From Diphasiastrum complanatum (taxonomy: Eukaryota; Streptophyta; Lycopodiopsida; Lycopodiales; Lycopodiaceae), in NCBI GenBank assembly GCA_029204225.1, contig CM055113.1:65001-129000 (forward strand): a stretch of DNA of 64,000 bases, given 5' to 3'. Positions 63,926 through 64,000 of the stretch are shown here, one piece after another. A program made the position numbers and the translations under genes. The notes under the pieces are model-generated. The model searched no databases, was not told where the DNA came from, and was given only the letters and a program-made list of their open reading frames with translations. Every line of letters begins with the position of its first letter. Positions within the stretch are counted from its first letter, which is position 1.

Positions 63926-64000
63926 ATACTAAATCTCCATTCTCTTTATTTGCATTCAGGTAACAAGAGGACCCTCAACAGATGGTCTCTCCCCCTTTAA

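Larger units (their letters stand above)
60418..64000 (-). mobile_element. Ty3/gypsy (chromodomain) element, 3' part, runs off the window
   Basis: The 3' LTR is at 60418-60883 (family A), followed by a minus-strand purine tract (AGAGGAGGGAAGGA). Then on the minus strand, upward, come chromodomain, integrase, RNase H and RT. Protease, gag and the 5' LTR lie beyond 64000. Confidence 0.9.

Noticed and set aside
1-64000. CRISPR arrays, rRNA, tRNA genes or bacterial operons
   Set aside because: None seen. The regular repeats are transposon or microsatellite repeats, and tRNA-like matches are only the 12-base PBS sites.

Overview
This window is plant nuclear DNA. It has GT-AG introns, a plastid-type host gene, Ty1/copia and Ty3/gypsy LTR retrotransposons primed by initiator tRNA-Met, LINEs and a hAT-like DNA transposon. 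No bacterial, organellar or viral gene order is present. The divergence of the host protein from what I know of its flowering-plant relatives, and the very long TE-filled introns, suggest a large genome, perhaps a fern or gymnosperm. That placement is inference.

The only host gene I can support lies on the minus strand from about 59,673 down to 24,104, and its 5' end lies beyond the part I can read. Nine exons (59594-59673, 50063-50147, 40443-40862, 31477-31584, 30474-30541, 24987-25074, 24793-24864, 24426-24470, 24104-24181) join in one open frame of 347 codons plus a stop. All eight introns are GT-AG. Exons total 1,044 bp over 35.6 kb, because four introns of 5.4-9.4 kb are packed with transposons. 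The product looks like an uncharacterised plastid membrane/coiled-coil protein.

Region by region: 1-4630 and 18733-23364 are near-identical 4.63-kb direct repeats carrying a broken gag-like sequence on the minus strand. 4631-7097 is a decayed gypsy pol (minus) with PBS and LTR edge. 7097-11755 holds further minus-strand LTR/PBS junctions, including a 1.68-kb LTR. 11767-14000 is a rearranged copia element. 14000-18732 is mostly unassignable, with a microsatellite and one copia RT scrap. From 24.1 kb the host gene begins. Intron 30473-25075 holds a LINE, a gypsy LTR with PBS and an integrase remnant. Intron 40442-31585 holds a hAT-like element with a nearly intact LINE sitting between two (GA)n tracts, and a gypsy integrase remnant. 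Intron 50062-40863 holds a copia element (41262-49099) with a solo LTR and a gypsy LTR nested in it. The gypsy LTR in turn contains a truncated second gypsy. Intron 59593-50148 holds a gypsy element with both LTRs (52390-58882). 60418-64000 is the 3' part of another minus-strand gypsy that runs off the window.

The transposon proteins are broken. Many of the breaks are stop codons that look like C-to-T or G-to-A transitions, as expected from decay of methylated DNA. The host exons carry no stops. I found no sequence here that demands a new biological system. The points most worth checking are the host gene itself, the duplicated 4.63-kb block, the LINE lodged in a microsatellite, and the short patch shared between two unrelated elements.
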